DNA of 39,592 nt, taken from Gammaproteobacteria bacterium. Lineage in GTDB: Bacteria; Pseudomonadota; Gammaproteobacteria; SZUA-152. This document shows positions 16,601-24,894 of the stretch, piece after piece. The notes beneath the pieces were generated by a model. That model worked only from the letters and a program-made list of their open reading frames with translations. It did not search any database and was not told the DNA's origin. The stretch is from NCBI GenBank assembly GCA_032250735.1, contig JAVVEP010000025.1:2676-42267 (forward strand), in the 5' to 3' direction. Position numbers and translations under genes: made by a program. Within the stretch, counting starts at the first letter, position 1. The number at the start of each line of letters is the position of its first letter.

Positions 16601-16627
16601 AACACTTTCAGGGATGAAGGTGTTTTT
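16601..16627 (+). terminator. Rho-independent terminator after the porin gene
   Basis: AACACTTTCA (16601-16610) and TGAAGGTGTT (16615-16624) form a 10-bp stem with one G-T pair and a GGGA loop, followed by a T-run. It lies 21 bp after the porin stop. Confidence 0.85.
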
Positions 16628-16825
16628 CCAATCGAAGTGGAAGACTGGAGTGATGAAGGGAAAATGATTCCAGGAAATGAATTTGGGTGACAGAGACCAC
16701 AGTAGAGTCGGGCGTTGAATGCTGCGCATAGTGCGTAAGTGGTACGAAATATGGTTGCGTCATGTATCGGATGCAAAACAACGCTCTAATGTTGATGCTG
16801 ATAGACAAGTTAAGGGTGTCAAGAA

Positions 16826-18052
16826 ATGGAAACTATAATCAAGATTGATACGAGTAAAAAGCCTTCAGAGCAGGATGGTGTGATACATAATCGATGGCAT
16901 CCGGATATTCCCATGGTAAGGATGGTGAAACCGGGAGATGAATTTCGCATCGAGTGCCTGGACTGGACCGGCGGTCAGATCAGTAATGATGACTGCGCAG
17001 ATGATATCCGTGATGTTGACCTGACACAGGTGCATTACCTTAGTGGACCTATTGGCGTAGAAGGAGCGGAACCGGGCGACTTGATGGTCGTCGATATTCT
17101 TGATGTAGGTGTTCTGAAAGAATCGGAGTGGGGCTTTACCGGGCTGTTTGCCAAGGAAAATGGCGGCGGGTTTTTAACCGAGCATTATCCTGATGCGCAT
17201 AAGGCCTGCTGGGATTTTCACGGCATCTATGCCTCATCGAGGCACATTCCGGGAGTCGAGTTTGCCGGCATTATGCACCCGGGTCTGATTGGGTGTTTGC
17301 CATCAAAAGAGCTGCTGGATGAATGGAACAAACGGGAAAGCGGCCTGGTGGCGACTGATCCCGAGCGCGTGCCACCGCTGGCGGCATTGCCCTATGCCGA
17401 AACGGCTGTCATGGGCCGCATGAAACCGGAGGTGGCTGCGGAAGCGGCAAAAGAGGCTGCCCGTACTGTGCCGCCAAGAGAACACGGTGGTAACTGCGAT
17501 ATTAAAAACCTGTCACGCGGATCGCGGGTATATTTTCCTGTCTATGTAAAGGATGGCGGTCTATCAATGGGGGATATCCACTTCTCTCAAGGTGATGGAG
17601 AAATCACCTTCTGTGGCGCAATTGAAATGGCGGGATACCTCGATATCCGCGTGGGTCTGATAAAAGGCGGGGTAAAGAAATACCATGTTAATAATCCTAT
17701 ATTCAAGCCCAGCCCAATGGAGCCCCGCTATAGCAATTATCTGATCTTTGAAGGTATCTCGGTGGATGAACAGGGTGGCCAGCATTATCTGGATGCCCAT
17801 GTAGCATACCGTCAGGCCTGCCTGAATGCGATTGAACACCTTAAGTTGCATGGTTACACAGGAGAGCAGGCCTATGCCATTTTAGGTACGGCGCCAGTGG
17901 AGGGTCATATCAGCGGCATTGTCGACATACCCAACGCCTGTGCAACACTGTGGTTGCCAACAGAAATATTTGAGGGGGATATTAACCTGAAAGAAGAAGG
18001 CCCTTCAAAGATTATCCAGCCGGGTAGTGATCTGGCGAAAACCAGTAAATAG
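16826..18052 (+). CDS. fmdA: Formamidase FmdA
   Basis: This 408-residue enzyme of the acetamidase/formamidase (FmdA_AmdA) family hydrolyses formamide to formate and ammonia in the cytoplasm. The N-terminal HNRWHPDIP, the central HGGNCDIKNLSRGSRVYFPV (metal and substrate region) and the GAIEMAGYLD stretch are typical, and the length matches Methylophilus FmdA. It is not related to AmiE, also encoded in this island. fmdB follows at 69 bp. The ribosome-binding site is weak (AAGGGTG). I see no sigma-54 core in the 199 bp between the porin terminator and this gene, so its promoter is unidentified. Confidence 0.94.
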   Translation: METIIKIDTSKKPSEQDGVIHNRWHPDIPMVRMVKPGDEFRIECLDWTGGQISNDDCADDIRDVDLTQVHYLSGPIGVEGAEPGDLMVVDILDVGVLKESEWGFTGLFAKENGGGFLTEHYPDAHKACWDFHGIYASSRHIPGVEFAGIMHPGLIGCLPSKELLDEWNKRESGLVATDPERVPPLAALPYAETAVMGRMKPEVAAEAAKEAARTVPPREHGGNCDIKNLSRGSRVYFPVYVKDGGLSMGDIHFSQGDGEITFCGAIEMAGYLDIRVGLIKGGVKKYHVNNPIFKPSPMEPRYSNYLIFEGISVDEQGGQHYLDAHVAYRQACLNAIEHLKLHGYTGEQAYAILGTAPVEGHISGIVDIPNACATLWLPTEIFEGDINLKEEGPSKIIQPGSDLAKTSK

Positions 18053-18060
18053 GCTTATGC

Positions 18061-18090
18061 AATCAGGCCGATCATTTGCTCGGCCTGATT
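18061..18090. repeat. Hairpin between fmdA and fmdB
   Basis: AATCAGGCCG (18061-18070) pairs perfectly with CGGCCTGATT (18081-18090) around a 10-base loop. Without a T-run it is more likely an mRNA-stabilising or partial attenuation structure than a full terminator. Confidence 0.6.
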
Positions 18091-18121
18091 GACTTATAGA
18101 TGGTAATAACCGGAGATAAAA

Positions 18122-18442
18122 ATGCCTTTATATGATTATAAATGCCCTCAGTGTGAGAATGAATTTGAGGAAAGGATGAGTCTGGAAGACTATTCGCCAT
18201 TACGGGTATGTCCCGCCTGCAACTCCCCATCGCCGCGCAAGCTGTCTGCGCCCCGCTTGCAGATATTGAAAGCGAATGAGCGTAAGGCGCGAGAGCGCAA
18301 TGAAAAAGCGATCTTTGATCCAAAGAGGATTACACGTAGGCACGAATGTAATGATCCTGGTTGCGGGCATCATCAGGAAGAAAAGAGCAAGGGTGCGTAC
18401 CAGCAAATCAGGCAGGGCAGTCGCCCATGGATGCTGGGGTGA
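18122..18442 (+). CDS. fmdB: FmdB-family zinc-ribbon protein
   Basis: A 106-residue protein with the FmdB/CxxC zinc ribbon at its N-terminus (MPLYDYKCPQC; Cys8, Cys11, Cys30, Cys33). A charged helical linker and a second Cys pair (Cys76, Cys81) in ECNDPGCGHH follow. In Methylophilus, fmdB lies beside fmdA and is thought to be regulatory; its biochemical action is unknown. CGGAG lies upstream of ATG. The gene is followed by a strong terminator, so fmdA-fmdB looks like its own transcript. Confidence 0.88.
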   Translation: MPLYDYKCPQCENEFEERMSLEDYSPLRVCPACNSPSPRKLSAPRLQILKANERKARERNEKAIFDPKRITRRHECNDPGCGHHQEEKSKGAYQQIRQGSRPWMLG

Positions 18443-18490
18443 AGTGAAGCGATAGATTTTCATATTCCGATACTACTGTTAAATATTTGA

Positions 18491-18524
18491 AACGCCGAAC
18501 ATCCAATGTTCGGCGTTTTTTTTT
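18491..18524 (+). terminator. Rho-independent terminator after fmdB
   Basis: AACGCCGAACAT and ATGTTCGGCGTT make a perfect 12-bp stem with a three-base loop, followed by nine T. It lies 48 bp after the fmdB stop. Confidence 0.93.
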
Positions 18525-18571
18525 GAGTGAACTGAAGTGGCGCACTGATATGAGACAAAGAAAAATAAACA

Positions 18572-18591
18572 TGCTGCATAAGCGTGCAGCA
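18572..18591 (+). promoter_or_regulatory. Inverted repeat, candidate NtrC site upstream of urtA
   Basis: TGCTGCA-N6-TGCAGCA is a perfect 7-bp dyad. Read as a 17-mer it is TGCTG-N7-GTGCA, so the right NtrC half-site is perfect and the left has two mismatches. It is about 170 bp upstream of the start predicted from the sigma-54 promoter at 18727, a normal enhancer distance. Confidence 0.45.
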
Positions 18592-18726
18592 CAAACGAAT
18601 AAAGAATCTGTTTTATATGGATCAAGGCCAATGATTGTTCTGTCATGAGGCTGGACGATACAAAAATCACGGCTAACTCCATGATCTTTCGTCATATCAA
18701 CAATATTCCTGGGCACACAATCTTGT

Positions 18727-18742
18727 TGGCACACTGGTTGCA
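18727..18742 (+). promoter_or_regulatory. Sigma-54 promoter of the urtABCDE operon
   Basis: TGGCAC-N5-TTGCA is a near-perfect -24/-12 promoter with the exact GG-N10-GC spacing, about 92 bp upstream of the urtA ATG. It is the best sigma-54 match in the window. The 391-bp gap 18443-18833 otherwise holds the fmdB terminator and the inverted repeat at 18572. Confidence 0.8.
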
Positions 18743-18833
18743 TTGGATGATTTCAGGGTTCCGTTGCATAAGTTGATTTATACGATGGAAGTACCAGCAG
18801 GAAGAATCTCGTAAAACACTTGAGGGTAAATAA

Positions 18834-20063
18834 ATGAAATCCAATCTCGCGATATCAAGATTGCGTAAGTTAATAGGCGTGGCGTTAGGCATAACGCTGG
18901 CCAGTAATATCAGCATTGCATCCGCCGGTGTGAATGACACCGGCCTGGCAGTTACTGATGCAGCCGTGAAGGTGGGTATTCTGCACTCGCTGACCGGAAC
19001 GATGGCGATCAGTGAAACAGGTGCACAGGAAGCTGAAAAACTGGCGATCAAGCAGATCAATGACATGGGCGGCATTCTGGGAAGGAAGATTGAAATAATC
19101 CAGGAAGACGGCGCCAGTGACTGGCCTACGTTTGCAGAAAAATCCCGTAAATTGCTGGTGAAGGATAAGGTGGCCGCGGTATTCGGTTGCTGGACGTCAG
19201 CATCACGTAAAGCGGCATTACCTGTGTTCGAGAAGGAAAATGGCTTGCTTTATTACCCGACTTTTTACGAAGGACTAGAGCAGTCACATAATGTGATTTA
19301 CACCGGTCAGGAAGCTACCCAGCAGATTCTTGCGGGCCTTGATTGGGTGGCCAGGGAAAAGGGTGCAAAAACCTTTTACCTGATCGGTTCTGATTATATC
19401 TGGCCGCGTACATCCATGAAGATTGCCCGCAAGCACATAGAGAATGTGCTTGGCGGAAAAGTGGTTGGTGAAGAATACAAGCCGCTTGGCAATACGCAGT
19501 TTGGGTCGGTTATCAACAAGATTCGTCTTAAAAAGCCCGATGTTATTTACGCTGCGGTTGTAGGTGGTAGTAATGTGGCCTGGTTCAAGCAGTTGAAAGC
19601 AGCAGGCATTACTGGCCAAAAGCAGACCCTGCTGACGCTGTCGGTTACTGAAGATGAAGTGCTGGGTATCGGTGGAGAAAACCTGGAAGGTTTCTACTCG
19701 GTAATGAAGTATTTCCAAAGTCAGGATAATGAAAACAACAAGGCGTTTGTGAAGGCCTTTAAGGACATGCACGGTGATGACAGTGTTATAGGCGATGTAA
19801 CACAGGCTGCCTACCTGGGGCCATGGTTGTGGAAGGCTGCTGTTGAAAAGGCGGGCAGTTTTGATGTGGACAAGGTGGTTAAGGCATCTGAAACAAGCGG
19901 TATTGAGCTTACGACTGCGCCAGAAGGTTATGTAAAACTACATCCTAACCATCATTTGTGGAGTAAGACACGAGTAGCTAAATGGAATAAGGATGGGCAG
20001 GCGACAATTGTGTTTACTTCTGATCTGATTGAACCGAATCCATTTCCTGAAGGTTATCAATAA
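18834..20063 (+). CDS. urtA: Urea/short-chain amide ABC transporter, periplasmic binding protein UrtA
   Basis: A 409-residue type I periplasmic binding protein with a signal peptide (cleavage near ASA, residue about 31). The mature part has the urea-binding family segments VKVGILHSLTGTMAISE, VFGCWTSASRKAALPVFE and GLLYYPTFYEGLEQSHN. It delivers substrate to the UrtBC permease. The operon's amidase genes leave open that formamide or acetamide is also bound, as by FmdD of Methylophilus. GAGGG ribosome-binding site. It is expressed from the sigma-54 promoter at 18727, and a hairpin after its stop may keep its mRNA more abundant than that of urtB. Confidence 0.92.
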   Translation: MKSNLAISRLRKLIGVALGITLASNISIASAGVNDTGLAVTDAAVKVGILHSLTGTMAISETGAQEAEKLAIKQINDMGGILGRKIEIIQEDGASDWPTFAEKSRKLLVKDKVAAVFGCWTSASRKAALPVFEKENGLLYYPTFYEGLEQSHNVIYTGQEATQQILAGLDWVAREKGAKTFYLIGSDYIWPRTSMKIARKHIENVLGGKVVGEEYKPLGNTQFGSVINKIRLKKPDVIYAAVVGGSNVAWFKQLKAAGITGQKQTLLTLSVTEDEVLGIGGENLEGFYSVMKYFQSQDNENNKAFVKAFKDMHGDDSVIGDVTQAAYLGPWLWKAAVEKAGSFDVDKVVKASETSGIELTTAPEGYVKLHPNHHLWSKTRVAKWNKDGQATIVFTSDLIEPNPFPEGYQ

Positions 20064-20082
20064 ACAGTAGTGCATTGACAGT

Positions 20083-20107
20083 GCAGGCTGGCAGGGTGCC
20101 AGCCTGC
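20083..20107 (+). promoter_or_regulatory. Perfect hairpin in the urtA-urtB gap
   Basis: GCAGGCTGGCA (20083-20093) pairs with TGCCAGCCTGC (20097-20107) around GGG. There is no T-run. Such structures after binding-protein genes often slow 3' decay or cause partial termination, so that the binding protein exceeds the permease. Confidence 0.7.
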
Positions 20108-20170
20108 TTAAGGCAAGAAGACATCAAATGGTTGTTTGGTAATTCAGGAAACGATGCCGGAGTAATAGTT

Positions 20171-21094
20171 ATGGGTGAATATACAGCGCAGGAATTATTA
20201 TCGATCTTTGCGATGCAGGGCTTTTCCGGCCTGAGTCTGTTCAGTGTGCTGTTATTAATGGCGCTTGGGCTGGCAATAATATTTGGACAGATGGGCGTTA
20301 TTAACATGGCCCATGGTGAGTTTATGGCGGTAGGGGCCTATACAACCTACCTGATCTCGGTGTTAAGCGAAGAATATTTCCCCGGGTTCGTGGAGTACTA
20401 TTTTATATTTGCCATTGCACTTTCATTTCTGGTTGCAGGAGCGTTGGGTTATCTGGCAGAGCTCGCATTGATCAGGCACCTTTATAAAAGACCCCTGGAC
20501 ACATTGCTGGCGACCTGGGGCTTAAGTTTAATCATGCAACAAGGGTTTCGTTCAATCTTTGGGGCGCGTGAAGTCAGCCCAACATTGCCTGACTGGCTAA
20601 TGGGCTCGTATCAACCGATAGAATCTATCGACATTCCTATCAACGGCATGTTTGTGCTGGGGCTGACGACGTTTGTTACCTTGGCCGTCTTTTACCTGAT
20701 GTTTAAATCAAGCTGGGGCCTGCGGGTGCGCGCCACTACACAGAACCGGGTAATGAGCGGTGCGGTGGGTATCAATACCAAAAAAGTCGATCGCTTGACT
20801 TTTGCACTGGGTTGCGGGATTGCCGGTATAGCAGGCGCGGCATTTACCACCATTGCTTCGACGGGTCCGACCACAGGCTCATTGTATATCGTGGATACCT
20901 TTATGGTGGTGGTGTTTGGTGGTGCGGCCAGTCTATATGGCACGATTGCTTCGGCATTTTCAATTGCCCAGGCTCAATCCATTCTGGAATTCTTTATCAG
21001 CGGTTCAATGGCGAAAGTGTTTACCCTTCTCGCGATTGTCATATTTTTGATGCTACGTCCAGAAGGCCTGTTTGCCTCAAAAGTGCGTAAGTAG
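20171..21094 (+). CDS. urtB: Urea ABC transporter permease UrtB
   Basis: A 307-residue inner-membrane permease of the LivH branch with about eight hydrophobic helices. Typical segments are GQMGVINMAHGEFMAVGAY near the start and GCGIAGIAGA in the second half. I start at ATG 20171 (CGGAG upstream). The open frame continues back to a TTG at 20075, but that part includes the intergenic hairpin and is unlikely to be translated. It pairs with UrtC. Confidence 0.92.
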   Translation: MGEYTAQELLSIFAMQGFSGLSLFSVLLLMALGLAIIFGQMGVINMAHGEFMAVGAYTTYLISVLSEEYFPGFVEYYFIFAIALSFLVAGALGYLAELALIRHLYKRPLDTLLATWGLSLIMQQGFRSIFGAREVSPTLPDWLMGSYQPIESIDIPINGMFVLGLTTFVTLAVFYLMFKSSWGLRVRATTQNRVMSGAVGINTKKVDRLTFALGCGIAGIAGAAFTTIASTGPTTGSLYIVDTFMVVVFGGAASLYGTIASAFSIAQAQSILEFFISGSMAKVFTLLAIVIFLMLRPEGLFASKVRK

Positions 21095-21112
21095 ACTATT
21101 CAGGAGACAATT

Positions 21113-22273
21113 ATGGGTTTTGTATATGACAGATTGCTGGGCGGAAAAAACGGTGCAATCGGCATGGCGATACTTGCCGCGTTAATCTTGTTGATTTTGC
21201 CAATGATGCTGGACCTGTTCCGACTGAATCTGGTTGGCAAGTATTTAACCTATGCCTTTGCAGCAGTGAGCCTGGTTTTGTTGTGGGGATACGGTGGGAT
21301 ACTCAGTCTGGGTCAGGGTGTGTTTTTCGGGCTTGGCGGGTATTGCATGGCGATGTTTCTGAAGCTGGAGGCATCGGATCCTGAGTCCACAAAAATTCAG
21401 TCGACACCAGGCATCCCTGACTTTATGGACTGGAACCAGTTAACCCAGTTGCCCTGGTTCTGGGAACCGTTCAACAGTTTCGGTTTTACCGTGCTGGCAG
21501 TATTGCTGGTGCCGGCAGTGTTCGCATTCATTATCGGTTATTCAATGTTCAAGCGCCGGGTTGGCGGGGTCTATTTTGCGATTATCACGCAGATTATCGC
21601 CCTGATCCTGACGGTGCTGATCGTCGGTCAGCAGGGTTATACCGGTGGGATTAACGGTATTACCGACCTGAAAACATTGCATGGATGGGACATAAGGGAA
21701 GATTCGGCGAAATATATATTGTACTTTGTTAATGCCATTCTGCTGTTCTCGGTGATACTGCTCAGCCGGTTTATCCTGACCAGTAAGTTTGGCCGCCTGC
21801 TGCTGGCGATGAAGGACAAAGAGGATCGCGTGCGCTTCTCCGGTTACGACGTTTCTAATTTCAAGATTTTTGTGTTCTGTATATCGGCAATAATCTCTGC
21901 CATTGGTGGGGCGATGTTTACCCTGCAGGTTGGCTTCATGTCGCCATCCTTTGTCGGGATCGTGCCCTCAATTGAAATGGTGATCTTTGCCGCAGTGGGT
22001 GGGCGCATGTCGTTGATTGGTGTGGTGTACGGCACTCTGCTGGTCAATTACGGCAAAACCATCTTTTCTGAGACTTTCCCCGAGCTCTGGTTGTATCTGA
22101 TGGGTGCGCTGTTCATTGCTGTGGTGATGTATTTCCCAAATGGTCTGGCAGGTATCTGGGATAAGCATGGCGGCAAGCTGTTTGGGTTTATTCAAAATAT
22201 GAAATATATCGGAGTAGTAAGATCTATGCTGGATAAAAAACGTCTAGTTAAAGCAGAAGTCTCCGGTGAATAG
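21113..22273 (+). CDS. urtC: Urea ABC transporter permease UrtC
   Basis: A 386-residue LivM-type permease, the partner of UrtB. Multiple membrane helices, with LWGYGGILSLGQGVFFGLGG near residue 60-80, the GQQGYTGGINGI segment and KDKEDRVRFSGYDV, all typical of UrtC. It follows urtB by 18 bp with an AGGAG ribosome-binding site. Confidence 0.93.
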   Translation: MGFVYDRLLGGKNGAIGMAILAALILLILPMMLDLFRLNLVGKYLTYAFAAVSLVLLWGYGGILSLGQGVFFGLGGYCMAMFLKLEASDPESTKIQSTPGIPDFMDWNQLTQLPWFWEPFNSFGFTVLAVLLVPAVFAFIIGYSMFKRRVGGVYFAIITQIIALILTVLIVGQQGYTGGINGITDLKTLHGWDIREDSAKYILYFVNAILLFSVILLSRFILTSKFGRLLLAMKDKEDRVRFSGYDVSNFKIFVFCISAIISAIGGAMFTLQVGFMSPSFVGIVPSIEMVIFAAVGGRMSLIGVVYGTLLVNYGKTIFSETFPELWLYLMGALFIAVVMYFPNGLAGIWDKHGGKLFGFIQNMKYIGVVRSMLDKKRLVKAEVSGE

Positions 22274-22296
22274 CCGAAATATCAGGAGTAAATGCA

Positions 22297-23040
22297 ATGA
22301 GTAACACCGATTTCGCGCTGGCTATAGAAGATTTGACCGTATCATTTGACGGCTTCAAGGCAGTTGATAGCTTGAATTTTTATGTGGATAAGGATGAATT
22401 GCGCGTTGTCATCGGGCCGAATGGTGCAGGCAAGACGACGGTGCTGGACCTGATTTGCGGCAAGACCAAATCAACCTCCGGCAGCATCAAGTTTAATAAT
22501 CGTGAGCTGACCAAGCTGGCCGAACATCAGATCGTACATGCCGGTGTAGGGAGAAAGTTTCAGACGCCATCCATTTATGAAAATCTCACCGTATATCAGA
22601 ATCTGGAAATCTCATATCCGCGTGGTCGCGGTGTGTTTGGCTCGCTGATGTTTAAGTGCGATGAAGAGGTGGATACGCGGATCAAGGAAGTGGCTGCTGA
22701 GATATTTCTTGAGGATATGCTGAATATGGAGTCGGCATTGTTAAGCCATGGACAGAAGCAATGGCTGGAGATTGGCATGTTGTTAATTCAGGATCCACAG
22801 CTATTGATGCTGGATGAGCCGGTGGCTGGTATGAGTGTAAAGGAACGTGAATTGACAGCCGAGCTGCTGAAGCGAATCTGCAAGGGCCGATCTGTACTGG
22901 TTATTGAGCACGATATGGAGTTTGTAGAACGAATCGCGCACAAGGTCACCGTATTGCATCAGGGAAAAATACTGGCTGAGGGAAATATGCAGTCCGTGCA
23001 AAATGACCCGAAAGTCATTGAAGTCTATTTAGGTCATTAA
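22297..23040 (+). CDS. urtD: Urea ABC transporter ATPase UrtD
   Basis: A 247-residue ATPase of the LivG type. Walker A is GPNGAGKTT (40-48), the signature LSHGQKQWLEIGM and Walker B LLMLDEPVAGM. The LSHGQ form of the signature and the wording around it are typical of UrtD. It energises UrtBC together with UrtE. GGAG lies upstream of ATG. Confidence 0.93.
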   Translation: MSNTDFALAIEDLTVSFDGFKAVDSLNFYVDKDELRVVIGPNGAGKTTVLDLICGKTKSTSGSIKFNNRELTKLAEHQIVHAGVGRKFQTPSIYENLTVYQNLEISYPRGRGVFGSLMFKCDEEVDTRIKEVAAEIFLEDMLNMESALLSHGQKQWLEIGMLLIQDPQLLMLDEPVAGMSVKERELTAELLKRICKGRSVLVIEHDMEFVERIAHKVTVLHQGKILAEGNMQSVQNDPKVIEVYLGH

Positions 23041-23053
23041 CCGGGAGAATTTT

Positions 23054-23743
23054 ATGCTTGAAGTTGAAGATCTTCACGTAAGTTACGGGCAGAGTGAGGT
23101 TATACACGGCATCAGCTTTGCGGCAAAAAAGAATGAAACCCTGGCAATCATGGGCCGCAATGGCATGGGCAAGACCACGCTGTTTAAGTCGCTGATTGGA
23201 ATACTTGAAGCAGGTAAAGGCAGCATCAAGGTTGATGGTGAAGATGTTACTGCAAATGAAAGCTATCAGCGGGTGGCTAACGGCATTGCCTATGTGCCTC
23301 AGGGACGGATGATTTTCTCCAACCTTACTGTCAAGGAAAATATTGAAACCGGAATGGAGGTTTCAGGACTGAAGCAAATACCTGATGACATTTTCTCCCT
23401 GTTCCCGGTGCTGCATGAGATGCGTCACCGAAAAGGCGGCAACTTGTCCGGCGGTCAGCAGCAACAGCTGGCAATCGCCCGTGCGCTGGTAACCAATCCC
23501 AAGGTGCTGTTGCTGGATGAACCTACGGAAGGTATTCAGCCGTCAATCATAAAAGATATTGCGAACATCCTGAATGAAATCCAGAAGCTTCGTGATATCA
23601 CCATCATTGTCTCCGAGCAGGTGTTGAGTTTTACCATGGCGATCGCCGATCGGATTATTGTTATTGATAAGGGAAATTTCATTCATGAAGATCTGCGGGA
23701 GAATGTGGATACCGCGCAGATCAGTAAATATTTGTCCGTTTAG
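23054..23743 (+). CDS. urtE: Urea ABC transporter ATPase UrtE
   Basis: A 229-residue ATPase of the LivF type. Walker A GRNGMGKTT (34-42), signature LSGGQQQQLAIARAL and Walker B VLLLDEPTEGIQPS; the EGIQPS ending is a UrtE hallmark. It follows urtD by 13 bp with GGGAG upstream. amiE follows 36 bp later with no terminator, so amiE is probably in the same transcript. Confidence 0.94.
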   Translation: MLEVEDLHVSYGQSEVIHGISFAAKKNETLAIMGRNGMGKTTLFKSLIGILEAGKGSIKVDGEDVTANESYQRVANGIAYVPQGRMIFSNLTVKENIETGMEVSGLKQIPDDIFSLFPVLHEMRHRKGGNLSGGQQQQLAIARALVTNPKVLLLDEPTEGIQPSIIKDIANILNEIQKLRDITIIVSEQVLSFTMAIADRIIVIDKGNFIHEDLRENVDTAQISKYLSV

Positions 23744-23779
23744 GCAATTCGACTATAGCTGGTCATTCTGGAGCAGAAA

Positions 23780-24823
23780 ATGAGACACGGTGATATTTCA
23801 TCCAGTAACGATACCGCCGGTGTGGCGGTTGTAAATTACAAAATGCCTCGCCTGCATAGCAGGGCGGAGGTGTTGGATAATGCCAGAAAAATCGCTGACA
23901 TGATTGTCGGGATGAAGCAGGGTCTGCCCGGCATGGATCTGGTGATTTTCCCCGAATATAGCACGCACGGCATTATGTATGACGCGAAAGAGATGTATGA
24001 GACGGCATCTACCGTCCCGGGAGAAGAGACCGAGATCTTTGCTGCGGCCTGCAGAAAGGCCAACACCTGGGGCGTGTTCTCACTCACGGGTGAGCAGCAT
24101 GAAGAGCACCCGAACAAGGCGCCCTATAACACACTTATTCTGATGAATAATCAGGGTGAAATTGTGCAGAAATACCGCAAGATTATGCCCTGGTGTCCGG
24201 TGGAGGGCTGGTATCCCGGAGACTGTACCTATGTATCCGAGGGGCCGAAAGGGTTAAAGGTCAGTCTGATTATCTGTGATGACGGAAACTATCCGGAAAT
24301 ATGGCGTGACTGTGCCATGCGCGGTGCTGAACTCATTGTGCGCTGCCAGGGCTATATGTATCCCTCGAAAGAGCAGCAGGTGATGGTGGCCAAGGCCATG
24401 GCATGGATGAACAATACCTATGTTGCGGTGGCCAATGCCACAGGGTTCGATGGGGTCTATTCCTACTTCGGGCATTCGGCAATTGTGGGCTTTGATGGGC
24501 GGACGCTGGGCGAGTGCGGAGAAGAAGAATACGGTATCCAATATGCCGAGTTATCCGTTTCCCAGATTCGCGATGCCCGTAAGACCTGGCAGTCACAAAA
24601 CCACCTGTTCAAGCTGCTGCATCGCGGCTATACCGGCAAGATTAACTCCGGTGATGGCAGCGAGGGGGTTGCTGAGTGTCCATATGAATTCTATCGCACG
24701 TGGGTCACTGATCCCCAAAAGGCCAAAGACAATGTTGAGGCCATAACGCGGAAAACCGTCGGCACTGCCGAATGTCCGATCAATGGTATCCCGAACGAAG
24801 ACACCGACACTGCGCATCAGTAA
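23780..24823 (+). CDS. amiE: Aliphatic amidase AmiE
   Basis: A 347-residue cytoplasmic amidase of the nitrilase superfamily, closely similar along its whole length to the Pseudomonas aeruginosa enzyme. It hydrolyses short aliphatic amides such as acetamide and propionamide to the acid and ammonia. The catalytic triad is present: Glu59 (IFPEY), Lys134 (QKYRK) and Cys166 (LIICDDG). The start [11 protein letters not shown] is that of the family. Formamidase AmiF has the same fold, but the wording of this N-terminus is AmiE. The regulators amiC and amiR of Pseudomonas are absent here. GGAG ribosome-binding site. Confidence 0.94.
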   Translation: MRHGDISSSNDTAGVAVVNYKMPRLHSRAEVLDNARKIADMIVGMKQGLPGMDLVIFPEYSTHGIMYDAKEMYETASTVPGEETEIFAAACRKANTWGVFSLTGEQHEEHPNKAPYNTLILMNNQGEIVQKYRKIMPWCPVEGWYPGDCTYVSEGPKGLKVSLIICDDGNYPEIWRDCAMRGAELIVRCQGYMYPSKEQQVMVAKAMAWMNNTYVAVANATGFDGVYSYFGHSAIVGFDGRTLGECGEEEYGIQYAELSVSQIRDARKTWQSQNHLFKLLHRGYTGKINSGDGSEGVAECPYEFYRTWVTDPQKAKDNVEAITRKTVGTAECPINGIPNEDTDTAHQ

Positions 24824-24894
24824 ACCAGGGCCGCTGTATAACAGGTTGATGGGATTGCGCCAGCCGCCGACACCCATTCACAATATTCCATGAT

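Noticed and set aside
16735-16758. Sigma-54 promoter for fmdA (TGGTAC ... TTGC)
   Set aside because: The GG to GC spacing is 14 rather than 10 bases, which sigma-54 does not tolerate.
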